Positions 28,394 to 36,097 of a DNA stretch of 64,000 nt are shown here, one piece after another. Source of the DNA: Amycolatopsis thermoflava N1165 (lineage in GTDB: Bacteria; Actinomycetota; Actinomycetes; Mycobacteriales; Pseudonocardiaceae). Under the pieces are notes generated by a model, which was not told where the DNA came from, ran no database searches, and saw only the letters and a program-made list of their open reading frames with translations. The stretch spans positions 6,713,909 through 6,777,908 of the forward strand of contig NZ_KI421511.1 of NCBI RefSeq assembly GCF_000473265.1, given 5' to 3'. The position numbers and the translations under genes are program-made. How positions within the stretch are numbered: position 1 is the stretch's first letter; each line of letters opens with the position of its first letter.

Positions 28394-29871
28394 GTGCCCG
28401 CCACCCGGTCGTAGGTCGGGGTGTCGAGGGCGGCGAGCTTGCCCTTCGCGATGCGTTCCGACGGGGTGCGCGGCAGGTCCGCGGTGAGCGACCAGTAGCG
28501 CGGGACCTTGAAGTAGGCCAGCTGGGACGCGCAGTGCTCGGCCAGCTCGTCCGGGCTGGTGTCCTTCGACGGCACGATGAAGGCTTTGACCTCTTCGCCG
28601 CGCAGGTCGTCGGGCACCGCGATGACGGCCGCCAGCGCGACGGCGGGGTGCAGCAGGAGGGCGCGCTCGACCTCGTCGGCCGAGATGTTCTCGCCGCTGC
28701 GGCGGATCATGTCCTTCGTGCGGCCCACGTAGTGGACCCGGCCCTCGGCGTCCATTGTGGCCAGGTCGCCGGTGTGGAACCAGCCGCCGCGGAAGGCGCG
28801 GGCGGTCGCCGCGGGGTCGTCGTGGTAGCCGTGCATGAGGCCGACGCCGCGGATGAGCAGTTCCCCGGTCCGGCCGCGCGGCACCGGCTTGCCGTCGTCG
28901 TCGGCGATCACCACCTCGCGCTCGCGGATGGGGCGGCCGATGCTGCCGCTGCCCGGCCGGTGGTCCTCTGGACGGTCGCGGATGTCGCCGCCCGTTTCGG
29001 TCATGCCGAACGCCTCGTACCAGGGCACGCCCCACCTGGCTTCGAGTTCGGCGTGCCGGTCGCGGGGGATGGCCGAGGCCATGACCGAGCGGACGCGGTG
29101 GCGTTTGTCGTCGGGGTGTGCGGGCTGGCGGAGCAGCAGCGTCGGCATGAGGCCGAGGCAGTAGAACCAGGTGACGCCGTGCTCGCGGACCTTCGCCCAG
29201 AAGGTGCTGGGGTGGAAGCGGTCGAGCACGACGAGCGTCGCGCCCGCGGCGAGGCCGGCCGCGACGTTCCACTGTGGATCGATGTAGTGGAACGGCTGGG
29301 CGGTGAGGATCGTGTCTTCCTCGGTCAGGTTGGGAAAGTCGTCGACGAGGCTGCGGGCGAGGGTGGTCCAGTAGCGGTGCGGCAGGACGCAGCCCTTGGG
29401 GGCGCCGGTGGTGCCGGAGGTGTACTGGATGTTGGTGGGCGCCTCGGCGGCCGGGTGGTGCTCGGGCGGTGCGCCGTCGGGCAGGTCGTCCGGGGTGCGG
29501 GTGGTGATGCCTATGCGGGTGAGCAGGCCGGCGAACTCCGGCGCGGCGATGGCGAGGCGGGTGCCGGAGTGGCGGATGACGTGGGCGCCGTCGAGTTCGC
29601 GGTAGTTCGTGTTGACGGGGACGAGGACGGCGCCGCGTTTGGCGAGGGCGAGCCAGAGCAGGGGGAAGGCGGGCTCGTTGCGCAGCATGACGGCGACGCG
29701 GTCACCGGGGTTGATGCCGAGCGCGGCTAGGCTGCCCGCGAGGCGGTCGGTTTCGCGGTCGATGTCGGCGAAGGTGAAGCGGGCGCCCGTCTCGTCGAAG
29801 AGCCACGCGGTTTTGCCCGGCCACTTCCGCGCGGCGCGTTTCGTGAGGGCGACCAGGTCGTCGGGGATCAT
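28384..29871 (-). CDS. AMP-forming acyl-CoA ligase (CaiC-like)
   Basis: Adenylate-forming CoA ligase of 495 residues. The ATP motif is IQYTSGTTGAPKGCVLPH (about 149-166), then YEAFGMTETGGD, GGWFHTGDLATMD, GRTKDMIRRSGENIS and the terminal catalytic Lys in LPRTPSERIAKGKL. The pattern is closest to the crotonobetaine/carnitine- and fatty-acid-CoA ligase branch. Both ends are coupled: its ATG overlaps the hydratase stop as ATGA, and its stop overlaps the TetR start. With the hydratase it could activate and hydrate an unsaturated acid; substrate unknown. Confidence 0.9.
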   Translation of the reverse strand: MIPDDLVALTKRAARKWPGKTAWLFDETGARFTFADIDRETDRLAGSLAALGINPGDRVAVMLRNEPAFPLLWLALAKRGAVLVPVNTNYRELDGAHVIRHSGTRLAIAAPEFAGLLTRIGITTRTPDDLPDGAPPEHHPAAEAPTNIQYTSGTTGAPKGCVLPHRYWTTLARSLVDDFPNLTEEDTILTAQPFHYIDPQWNVAAGLAAGATLVVLDRFHPSTFWAKVREHGVTWFYCLGLMPTLLLRQPAHPDDKRHRVRSVMASAIPRDRHAELEARWGVPWYEAFGMTETGGDIRDRPEDHRPGSGSIGRPIREREVVIADDDGKPVPRGRTGELLIRGVGLMHGYHDDPAATARAFRGGWFHTGDLATMDAEGRVHYVGRTKDMIRRSGENISADEVERALLLHPAVALAAVIAVPDDLRGEEVKAFIVPSKDTSPDELAEHCASQLAYFKVPRYWSLTADLPRTPSERIAKGKLAALDTPTYDRVAGTWL

Positions 29872-30575
29872 GCGCGGCTGCCGAGTGCGTTGCCGGGCAG
29901 GTGCTCGGTGATCAGGGCGTGGCTGACCTCGAGTTCGAGGGCCTGTTCGAGGGCGCTGTCGATGCCCGCGTCGAGGGCGCGCTTGGCGAGGGTGGTGGCC
30001 GGGTGGGCGGGGATGCGGCGGGCCCAGTCGCGGGCCGTCTCGTGCACGTCGGGCACGACGGCGTTGACGAGGCCGAGCTCGTGGGCGGTGCGGGCGTCGA
30101 CGCGTTCGCCGAGGAGGAGGAGTTCTTTCGCCTTGAGGGGCCCGACGATGAGGGGGAGGAGGCGGGACGCGGCGCCGGTGACGCTGAGGCCGAGGCTCGC
30201 CTCGGGGAACGCGAAGACGGCGTCCTCGGCGGCGAGCACGAGGTCACAGCCGAGCGCGAACTCCGCCCCGGCGCCGATGGCATACCCGTGCACGGCGGCG
30301 ATGACCGGTTGCGGGATGGTGCGCAGACGGCGGGTCACTTCCTGGAGCCGTTCGATGCGCGCGCGGGAGTCGCCCTGCGGGTTCTCCTTCAGGTCGTGGC
30401 CCGCGCAGAAGGCCCGCCCCCGCCCGGCGAGCACGACGGCTTTGGTGTTGGCCGTCCGGTCCAGCGCGGAGAGCAGATCGTCGACAAGTTCCGGCGCGAC
30501 GGCGTTCAGGCGATCCGGCCGGTTGAGCCAGATGTGCGCGACGCCTTCGTCGATCTCGAGGTCCACCGAGGTCAT
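29868..30575 (-). CDS. Enoyl-CoA hydratase/isomerase family protein
   Basis: Crotonase-fold enzyme of 235 residues. Visible are the CoA-pocket strand AVVLAGRGRAFCAGHDLKE, the oxyanion helix VHGYAIGAGAEFALGCDLVLA and the PEASLGLS turn. The usual second catalytic Glu region reads EASLGLSVTG, so hydratase or isomerase activity is plausible. It is first in the hydratase-ligase-TetR operon, and the upstream side carries a GATC-repeat palindrome (30586-30611) and then the 40-bp minisatellite. Confidence 0.88.
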   Translation of the reverse strand: MTSVDLEIDEGVAHIWLNRPDRLNAVAPELVDDLLSALDRTANTKAVVLAGRGRAFCAGHDLKENPQGDSRARIERLQEVTRRLRTIPQPVIAAVHGYAIGAGAEFALGCDLVLAAEDAVFAFPEASLGLSVTGAASRLLPLIVGPLKAKELLLLGERVDARTAHELGLVNAVVPDVHETARDWARRIPAHPATTLAKRALDAGIDSALEQALELEVSHALITEHLPGNALGSRA

Positions 30576-30585
30576 GGGAGGAGCT

Positions 30586-30611
30586 TAGGCGATCGATCGA
30601 TCGATCGGCTA
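30586..30611. promoter_or_regulatory. GATC-repeat palindrome upstream of the enoyl-CoA hydratase
   Basis: An 18-bp fully palindromic run of CGAT/CG repeats (30590-30607, four GATC units) flanked by TAG...CTA with one mismatched pair. It starts 11 bases before the hydratase ATG, so it overlaps the 5' leader or promoter. It may be an operator or a simple repeat. Confidence 0.4.
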
Positions 30612-30680
30612 TGGGTGAGGTGGGTGGCTTTGCTCTTCGGGCCTCGGCGACTGGTGATGTGGGATGCGTCCGTCGGCTGT

Positions 30681-30960
30681 GGGTGAGGCGGGAGGGCTTT
30701 GCTGTCCGTCCGTCGGCTGTGGGTGTGGCGGGAGGGCTTTGCTGTCCGTCCGTCGGCTGTGGGTGTGGTGGGAGGGCTTTGCTGTCCGTCCGTCGGCTGT
30801 GGGTGTGGTGGGAGGGCCTTGCTTTCCGTCCGTCGGCTGTGGGTGTGGTGGGAGGGCCTTGCTTTCCGTCCGTCGGCTGTGGGTGAGGTGGGAGGGCCTT
30901 GCTTTCCGTCCGTCGGCTGTGGGTGAGGCGGGAGGGCCTTGCTCTCCGTCCCTCGGCTAC
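30681..30960. repeat. Minisatellite: seven tandem 40-bp units
   Basis: Seven head-to-tail units of exactly 40 bp starting at 30681, 30721, 30761, 30801, 30841, 30881 and 30921; neighbours differ by one to a few bases, and a diverged copy lies on each side (about 30613 and 30961). Each unit contains GGGTGTGGTGGGAGGG, able in principle to form a two-tier G-quadruplex, and GGAGGGC-TTGCT. Because 40 is not a multiple of three, all frames stay open and long spurious reading frames appear on both strands. I see no codon bias or start signal supporting a gene. Confidence 0.9.
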
Positions 30961-31633
30961 TGGTGGTGGGGATGGCTTTGCTGTCCGGGTCTTCCGCTGC
31001 TTTGGCTGGCGGGGCTGCTTCGCTTCGTTGTCCGCGGGCGTGCGCGCTGCCCGGCGGTGGTGCTCGGTGGTGCCGTTCGGCGGGTCTTCCGCCGCCTGGT
31101 CCTGCTTCGGCCGCAGGTGGTCCTGCTCCTTCGCCCGGTCCTGCTTCCGCCTGGTCCGCTCGGCCGCCCGGTCCTCGTTCCGCTCGGCCCCCGCCCGGTC
31201 GGGTCAGCCGCCCGCGCGGTCCGCTCGGCCGCCCGGTCCTCGTTCCGCCTGGTCCTGCTTCGGCCGCCCGGTCCTGCTTCCGCCGACGGTGGTCCCGCTT
31301 GTTTCGCTGCCGACCGGGCCTCTTCACGGTTCAGCTCTGCCGCGAGCGTGCTTGCGCTTGGCCTGCTCCTGCCTGGGCCTCCGTCTTCGGTCGGGCCCGG
31401 CTTCCACTGGGCTTCGCCCTCTTTTGGCTGCACTTGCGCCTGAACCCTCGAGCGGCATTCAGCGGCCGGCCCTCACCACCACCTGGCCCCTGCACGACTG
31501 TGCCTCTCGTGGCGTCACGAGGGTGCCACTCGTGCGATCGCGGCCGCTCCCGCCGCCTCACGCTCCGCGCTGGCCCTGGTCTGCCCTGGCCTGGCCCCCT
31601 GCCGCCTGCCCCGCCCCCGCTCCTGCGCGGCTG
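30961..31633. other. Low-complexity non-coding stretch
   Basis: About 670 bases without a credible gene. It is built of shuffled pieces such as CGGCCGCCCGGTCCTCGTTC and GGTCCTGCTTC repeated irregularly between 31080 and 31300. A small hairpin CTCGTG-GCGT-CACGAG lies at 31506-31521. Frames are open on both strands, but the translations are Arg/Pro/Gly-rich and repetitive, and they lack ribosome binding sites. Confidence 0.6.
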
Positions 31634-31659
31634 GGCCTCTCGCGCGGTCGCGAGTGGCC
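31634..31659 (-). terminator. Hairpin terminator of the ESX accessory operon
   Basis: GGCC-T-CTCGCG-CGGT-CGCGAG-T-GGCC, a 10-bp stem with one symmetric T/T mismatch, begins 7 bases past the stop of the EspG-like gene. Confidence 0.7.
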
Positions 31660-31666
31660 CCGCCGC

Positions 31667-32413
31667 TCAGTTCAGTTCGCGGCGCAGCTCGTCCAGGCGG
31701 TCGGCCACGTCGGTGGCGGTGGCGGGTGCGAAGTGGAGCAGCTGGTCGTCGTAGTGCGGTTTCGCCTGGACGGTCCACCGGCCTTCGGCGTTGTCGTAGA
31801 CCCGGAGCGGGAAGCGCGGGTGCCGGGGCTGTCCGGTGTGGTCGCGGACCTCGGCGTGCAGCTCGGCGATGAAGTACGGCTCGAGCGAGGCCAGGTAGTC
31901 GGCGCGCATCACGGCGCGGCTGGGCCGGGTGCCGTTCAGCTCGGCCTGGCGTGCGCCGCGGACCTCGCTGCGCAGCACGGTCAGCGACGGCTCCGGGGAT
32001 TTGCGCACGTCCTGGGGGAGGACGTCGGCGAGGACCTTGCTGAGCCGGTCGCGCTGGAAGGTCCGGACCGAGACCTCCTGCCCATCCCGCACCGCGACCA
32101 CCCCGAACCGCTGGTCGGCGGCGACGAGGGTGGAGATGTTGACGCCCCGCGTGGTGTCCGACAGCCACCCGAACCGCGCCTCGGCGGGGGTGGTGAGCAG
32201 GCGCGCGAGGTCGGCGAAGGTCGGCTCGTCGCGGGTGGGCACGTGGAAGCGGGCGAGGGCGGCGTCGGCGGCGCGCCTGAAGGCGACGTCGGCGTCGTCG
32301 GGGCGCCACACGGCCTGCGGTGCGAGCGCGAGGTGCAGTTCGGCGCCGGTGACCTTGGCGACCATGGCCGCGAGGAGGTCGACCTGGAACCGTTCCGGTT
32401 CGGCGAACCACAT
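31667..32413 (-). CDS. ESX secretion-associated EspG-family protein
   Basis: Cytosolic chaperone-like protein of 248 residues for type VII secretion. EspG proteins bind PE/PPE substrates and deliver them to the ESX machine. The family is recognised from the MWFAEPERFQVDLL opening, the TTRGVNISTLVAADQRFGVVAV region and the C-terminal RVYDNAEGRWTVQAKPHYDDQLLHFAP. It lies 4 bases after the PPE-like gene, the expected partner. No EccB/C/D core genes are in the window, so the operon must rely on an ESX locus elsewhere. Confidence 0.8.
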   Translation of the reverse strand: MWFAEPERFQVDLLAAMVAKVTGAELHLALAPQAVWRPDDADVAFRRAADAALARFHVPTRDEPTFADLARLLTTPAEARFGWLSDTTRGVNISTLVAADQRFGVVAVRDGQEVSVRTFQRDRLSKVLADVLPQDVRKSPEPSLTVLRSEVRGARQAELNGTRPSRAVMRADYLASLEPYFIAELHAEVRDHTGQPRHPRFPLRVYDNAEGRWTVQAKPHYDDQLLHFAPATATDVADRLDELRRELN

Positions 32414-32417
32414 GGCG

Positions 32418-33707
32418 TTACTGGCCGAGCACCGGCGGGGAGACGGTCATGCCCGTGACGGGGTCGACGGCCTTCTCGCCCTCCGCGGTGAGCTGGAAGT
32501 GCTCGTCTTCGTCCACGATGTACTTCCGCTGGTGCTCGCCGTCGTCCTCCCCCTTGCCGCGGTTGCCCGCGCCGGCGCCCATGGCGCCCGGACTGCCGGC
32601 GGCGCCACCCCGGCCGGCCGCACCGCCGCCGCGGCCGAACGACTCACCCGCCGCGGCGGGGTTCCCGGCGCCGAAGCGCTTGCCGTCGCTGAGGGGGTTG
32701 CCGCCGCTGCCGGGCCCGAAGCCGCCGGCGCGGCCTGCGCTGAAGCCGCCGCCACGGCCCGCGCCACCCGCGCTGAAGCCCCGCCCGGAGCCGACACCGC
32801 CCCGGCCCGCCCCGGCGCCTGGCCCACCTGCGGGGTTGGCGCCGCGATACCCCGCGGTGCTCCCGTAGCCGGGGACGCCATACGCGGTGGGATTGCCGTA
32901 GTTCCCGGTGCCCTGCTGGGGAGGGCTGTAGGACGCCGCCGCGGGCGGTGCGTAGGCCGCGTCGGAGGCGACGGTGCGCCCGTCGGCCGGGATCTGCCCT
33001 GTCGGGGCCTGGTAGGGCCCCGACAGGGACGAGGTGCCGCCGGTGACGCCACCGCCGCCTCGGGAGGCACCCCCAGCGCCCCCGAAGCGCGGACCGTCAC
33101 TGGTCGGCTTGTTCTGGATGTCGACGCCGCCGCCCGGTTGGGCGCCCTGGGTGACCCCGAGCACGCCGGCGTCGAGGATGCCGTAGGTGGTCGGCATCTT
33201 CGCGCCGTTGTCGCCCGAGGTGGTCGACCAGGACTGCATGGCCTCGACGTTCTGCTTGGCGGCCGCGTTCGCCGCCGCCACCTTGACCATCTGGCTGAGG
33301 TCACCGTTCGAGTCGCCGATGATCTCTTTGAGCGCCGGAGGGGTCTGCGGAACCTCCGGCACCGGGACGACCTTGTTCTTGGTGTCGAAGAAGGCCTGAC
33401 ACTGGTTTCCGATGAGGCTGTGTGCCGTGCTCATGGCGCTGGCGGCCTCATTGTGGGAGTAGGCCAGCCTGCTGACGCTCAGCGACGCACTGTCAGAGGC
33501 CTGACCGGTCCAGCCATCAGTCATCGCTCCCGTGAGCGACGTGATCAACCTGCTGCGTATCTCGTACTTCTTCATCACTTCGCCCAGGTTGTCCTGGGAT
33601 TCCTGAAGGTTCTCGGGCCCCGGTGCATCGCGGAAGTTGACGTATATCTGCTGCGCTGTCATTCCGCTGAGCGATGTGGTGCTACCCAGTACTGCACCGG
33701 TCATCAA
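32418..33707 (-). CDS. PPE/WXG100-like ESX substrate with glycine-rich C-terminus
   Basis: Probable secreted protein of 429 residues. Residues 10-150 are helical, with the WXG turn DGWTGQASD between two helices and the MTAQQIYVNFRDAPG opening, as in PPE-domain proteins of Pseudonocardiales. From about residue 185 on it is low-complexity Gly/Ala/Ser/Pro (GGAGGASRGGGGVTGG, GAGAGRGGVGSGRG), ending in a compact acidic tail (YIVDEDEHFQLTAEGEKA). Its ATG overlaps the lipoprotein stop (ATGA) and the EspG-like gene follows after 4 bases. Function after secretion unknown. Confidence 0.8.
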   Translation of the reverse strand: MMTGAVLGSTTSLSGMTAQQIYVNFRDAPGPENLQESQDNLGEVMKKYEIRSRLITSLTGAMTDGWTGQASDSASLSVSRLAYSHNEAASAMSTAHSLIGNQCQAFFDTKNKVVPVPEVPQTPPALKEIIGDSNGDLSQMVKVAAANAAAKQNVEAMQSWSTTSGDNGAKMPTTYGILDAGVLGVTQGAQPGGGVDIQNKPTSDGPRFGGAGGASRGGGGVTGGTSSLSGPYQAPTGQIPADGRTVASDAAYAPPAAASYSPPQQGTGNYGNPTAYGVPGYGSTAGYRGANPAGGPGAGAGRGGVGSGRGFSAGGAGRGGGFSAGRAGGFGPGSGGNPLSDGKRFGAGNPAAAGESFGRGGGAAGRGGAAGSPGAMGAGAGNRGKGEDDGEHQRKYIVDEDEHFQLTAEGEKAVDPVTGMTVSPPVLGQ

Positions 33708-34327
33708 TGCCCCCCGGCCTTGATCGTCGAAATGATCCGTTCCGCCACATTCGATGCAGCCCTGCAGTTGTCCTTCTCGGCCTGTCCTGTGACGGCAACC
33801 GTCAGCAGCATCTCGTCATTGATCCCCACACCGAGGTCGCACCGACCCTGTGAACGTGTGTCCGCGACGTTGCTGAAGACGCCCGGGTAGCCACCCGTCG
33901 AGGTCGGCACGAAGTAGCCGCCTTCGAACAGTCCCGCCGCGTGCTGGTCGTATTCGTTCTGCAGCCCGTTCCGGGAGTCCGGCACCACGTACGAGACCTG
34001 AATCTTCCATTCGAGATTGGCGCCGAACTTCCAGTCGCAACCCTTCAGGCCGCCGGCGGTGACCCTGGTTTCTTTCCCTTCGCCTTCGATACCGAGGTCG
34101 CTGAGCTGCTCAGCGCTGAGGCTCTCGCACGGGTGATCCACGAGACCGGCGGGGTCAAGTGGGTCTGCGACCTGGGGTGCTCGCTCCCCCTGCGCCGCTG
34201 GAGAGGTCGACGACGCGCTACCGCTACTTGGAGTTGTCCCAGTCGCTCCGCCGTCTGAGCAAGCAGCCACGCCGAGTAGCGCAATGCTCAGCAGGGTGAT
34301 ACCCGCCAGTGTCCTGATCTTGGTCAC
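33704..34327 (-). CDS. DUF3558-like lipoprotein
   Basis: Predicted lipoprotein of 207 residues. The signal peptide ends in the lipobox LLGVAAC (Cys near residue 23), followed by a Gly/Ser/Thr linker and a folded domain containing DHPCESLSAEQLSDLGI and GCDWKF, typical of the DUF3558 family of actinobacterial envelope lipoproteins. It sits between the two small ESX-type genes and overlaps the PPE-like start by 4 bases, so it is part of the same operon. Molecular role unknown. Confidence 0.85.
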   Translation of the reverse strand: MTKIRTLAGITLLSIALLGVAACSDGGATGTTPSSGSASSTSPAAQGERAPQVADPLDPAGLVDHPCESLSAEQLSDLGIEGEGKETRVTAGGLKGCDWKFGANLEWKIQVSYVVPDSRNGLQNEYDQHAAGLFEGGYFVPTSTGGYPGVFSNVADTRSQGRCDLGVGINDEMLLTVAVTGQAEKDNCRAASNVAERIISTIKAGGH

Positions 34328-34335
34328 TTGTTCCC

Positions 34336-34740
34336 CTACTGGTAGAGCCCGCGGTCGTCGCCGGTGTCAGGAGCACCCTGCAGGCCTCGTCGGGTCTCCT
34401 CGTCCTGAGCCTGGTAAGTGCCGTTCGCCTTTCTCAGGGTATCGACCCACGCCTGAGCGTAACTACGCAAGCTCGCATTGTGTTCGATGGCCGCCTGAAT
34501 GGATGCACGGATTTGCTGCGCGTTGTTCGCAGCTGGCGGATCAGCAGAGGGCGGAGTCGCGAGTCGCAGGGCGGCCCGCAACTGCTCCTGGTCGTCGTCG
34601 ATCCCGTCCCGGAGCTCCTCCCACTTCGGGATCAGCTCGGCGATCTGGTCGGGGTCGAAGCGGTACCCGGCGCCTCCCACGGCGCTCAGGCCCGCGCCCA
34701 CCGTCGGCCCCATCGGGGCCTGCCCGTTGCCCTCGGTCAT
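34336..34740 (-). CDS. PE/WXG100-like small helical protein of the ESX operon
   Basis: First gene of the operon, 134 residues. It is helical, with YRFDPDQIAELIPKWEELRDGI and AIEHNASLRSYAQAWVDTLRKA, the pattern seen in PE-like or ESX-associated proteins that pair with PPE partners. There is no signal peptide, as expected for type VII substrates. It lies 8 bases before the lipoprotein gene. Called from context and helix pattern rather than a firm motif. Confidence 0.7.
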   Translation of the reverse strand: MTEGNGQAPMGPTVGAGLSAVGGAGYRFDPDQIAELIPKWEELRDGIDDDQEQLRAALRLATPPSADPPAANNAQQIRASIQAAIEHNASLRSYAQAWVDTLRKANGTYQAQDEETRRGLQGAPDTGDDRGLYQ

Positions 34741-34834
34741 CTGTTCCCTACCCCCTGTGCGGAACGCAGTTCAAGGTGAGGTTAGCGCGACCGGATCACC
34801 CACGGCGTCCGGTTGGTCGAAATCGCCGCATAGC

Positions 34835-35287
34835 ATGAGTCACATGCCGGTACGAGAAGCCGAGGTCAGGGACGCCGACGAGATCTGCGCGCTCATCGAG
34901 GAGCACGCCCGCTACGAGGGCAACGACACGCTCACCCTCGACCGCGCCGAGATGACCAAGCACCTGTTCGGTCCGGAGCCCAAGGCGTGGGTCCTCATCG
35001 CGGAACCGCCCGATTCCGACACCGTCGCGGGGATGGCCTTCTGCTCCTGGAACTTCTCCACCTGGGAGGGGCGCCCGGGGATCTGGCTGGACGACCTGTA
35101 CGTCCGCCCCGAGTACCGCCGCCACGGGCTGGGCAACGAACTGCTCGCCGCGCTGCGGGCGCGCACCGATGGGCGCGTCGAGTGGGACATGCAGGAGGGC
35201 AACGAGCGTGCTGCGGCCTTTTACGCCCAGCTCGGCGCCCAGCCGGTGCCGGGCTGGGTCCGCTACCGCTGGTCCCCGGGGAGTTAG
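34835..35287 (+). CDS. GNAT-family N-acetyltransferase (diamine acetyltransferase-like)
   Basis: Single-domain GNAT enzyme of 150 residues. Motif A reads IWLDDLYVRPEYRRHGLGNELLAAL (acetyl-CoA loop), then WDMQEGNERAAAFYAQLGAQPV. The WEGRPGIWLDDLYV stretch is typical of the spermidine/diamine acetyltransferase branch. ATG 34835 or 34844 are both possible, neither with a clear SD. Divergent from the ESX operon; its stop codon falls inside the DtxR-type box of the next gene. Confidence 0.87.
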   Translation: MSHMPVREAEVRDADEICALIEEHARYEGNDTLTLDRAEMTKHLFGPEPKAWVLIAEPPDSDTVAGMAFCSWNFSTWEGRPGIWLDDLYVRPEYRRHGLGNELLAALRARTDGRVEWDMQEGNERAAAFYAQLGAQPVPGWVRYRWSPGS

Positions 35288-35302
35288 GCAAGGCTGACTC
35301 CC
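35284..35302 (+). promoter_or_regulatory. DtxR/IdeR-type metal box upstream of the MntR-like gene
   Basis: TTAGGCAAGGCTGACT matches the left side and centre of the 19-bp DtxR consensus (TTAGGTTAGSCTAACCTAA) at 12 of 19 positions by my count. It lies 29-47 bases before the start of the DtxR-family gene and overlaps the acetyltransferase stop. Autoregulation is inferred. Confidence 0.45.
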
Positions 35303-35330
35303 GCCGGGGGCCGCACGTAGAGTTATTAGC

Positions 35331-36017
35331 ATGCCTGACAGTCCGCACCGCTCGTCCTCCTCGTCGATCGAGGACTACATCCGGGTCATCTACGGCCTGG
35401 TCGAGCGCGGTGAGGCCGTCACCAACACGACCCTGGCCGGCCGCCTCGAGGTGAGTCCCTCGTCGGCGTCCGGCATGGTCACCAAGCTCGCCCAGCAGGG
35501 CCTCGTCGAGCACGTCCCCTACCGCGGCATCGAGCTGACCCCCGAAGGCCGCCGCCTCGCGCGGGGCGTCCTGCGGCGCCACCGGCTCATCGAGACCTAC
35601 CTGGTGCAGGAACTCGGCTACACCTGGGACGAGGTCCACGGCGAGGCCGACGCGCTCGAACACGCCGTCTCCGACCGGCTCATCGAACGAATCGCGGCCA
35701 AGCTCGGCAACCCGGTCCGCGACCCGCACGGCGACCCCATCCCGGCCGCCGACGGCAGCGTCGAGGAGGTCCCGACCCGCCTGCTCGACGAGATGGAGCC
35801 GGGCGCGGTCGGGCAGATCGTGCGCGTGTGGGACACCGACCCGGACATGCTGCGCTACCTCGCCGACCACGCCATCGCCCTCGGCGAGCGGATCGAAGTG
35901 GTGGAGCGGCAACCGTTCGGCGGCTCGCTCGTGGTGAAGGTGGGCTCGGGCGCCGAAGCGGCGACCCACGCGCTCGGCAAGGAAATCGCGCAGGCGCTGA
36001 GCGTCGCCGTCTTCTGA
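35331..36017 (+). CDS. mntR: DtxR-family metalloregulator, manganese (MntR) type
   Basis: Metal-dependent repressor of 228 residues: winged HTH (TNTTLAGRLEVSPSSASGMVTKLAQQGLV), dimerisation/metal domain, and a C-terminal SH3-like FeoA domain. Metal ligands point to Mn rather than Fe: Asp15 in SIEDYI where IdeR has Met10, and Asp107 in EADALEH where IdeR has Cys102, with H84, E88, E110 and H111 kept. The DtxR-like box just upstream suggests autoregulation. It does not sit next to any Mn transporter in this window, so targets must be elsewhere. Confidence 0.85.
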   Translation: MPDSPHRSSSSSIEDYIRVIYGLVERGEAVTNTTLAGRLEVSPSSASGMVTKLAQQGLVEHVPYRGIELTPEGRRLARGVLRRHRLIETYLVQELGYTWDEVHGEADALEHAVSDRLIERIAAKLGNPVRDPHGDPIPAADGSVEEVPTRLLDEMEPGAVGQIVRVWDTDPDMLRYLADHAIALGERIEVVERQPFGGSLVVKVGSGAEAATHALGKEIAQALSVAVF

Positions 36018-36097
36018 CGGTGCGCCTCCCGACGTAGGCGGCAAATCCGCCGACGAGCGGACGCGGTGACGAGCCCGACGGGGTCACCATCGACCGC

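Noticed and set aside
30572-31327. 251-residue minus-strand reading frame (and plus-strand frames) through the 40-bp repeats
   Set aside because: It exists because the repeat lacks stops in all frames; composition follows the repeat and there is no RBS or recognisable domain.
31929-33890. 653-residue plus-strand frame
   Set aside because: It is antisense to the EspG-like, PPE-like and lipoprotein genes and shows no domain.
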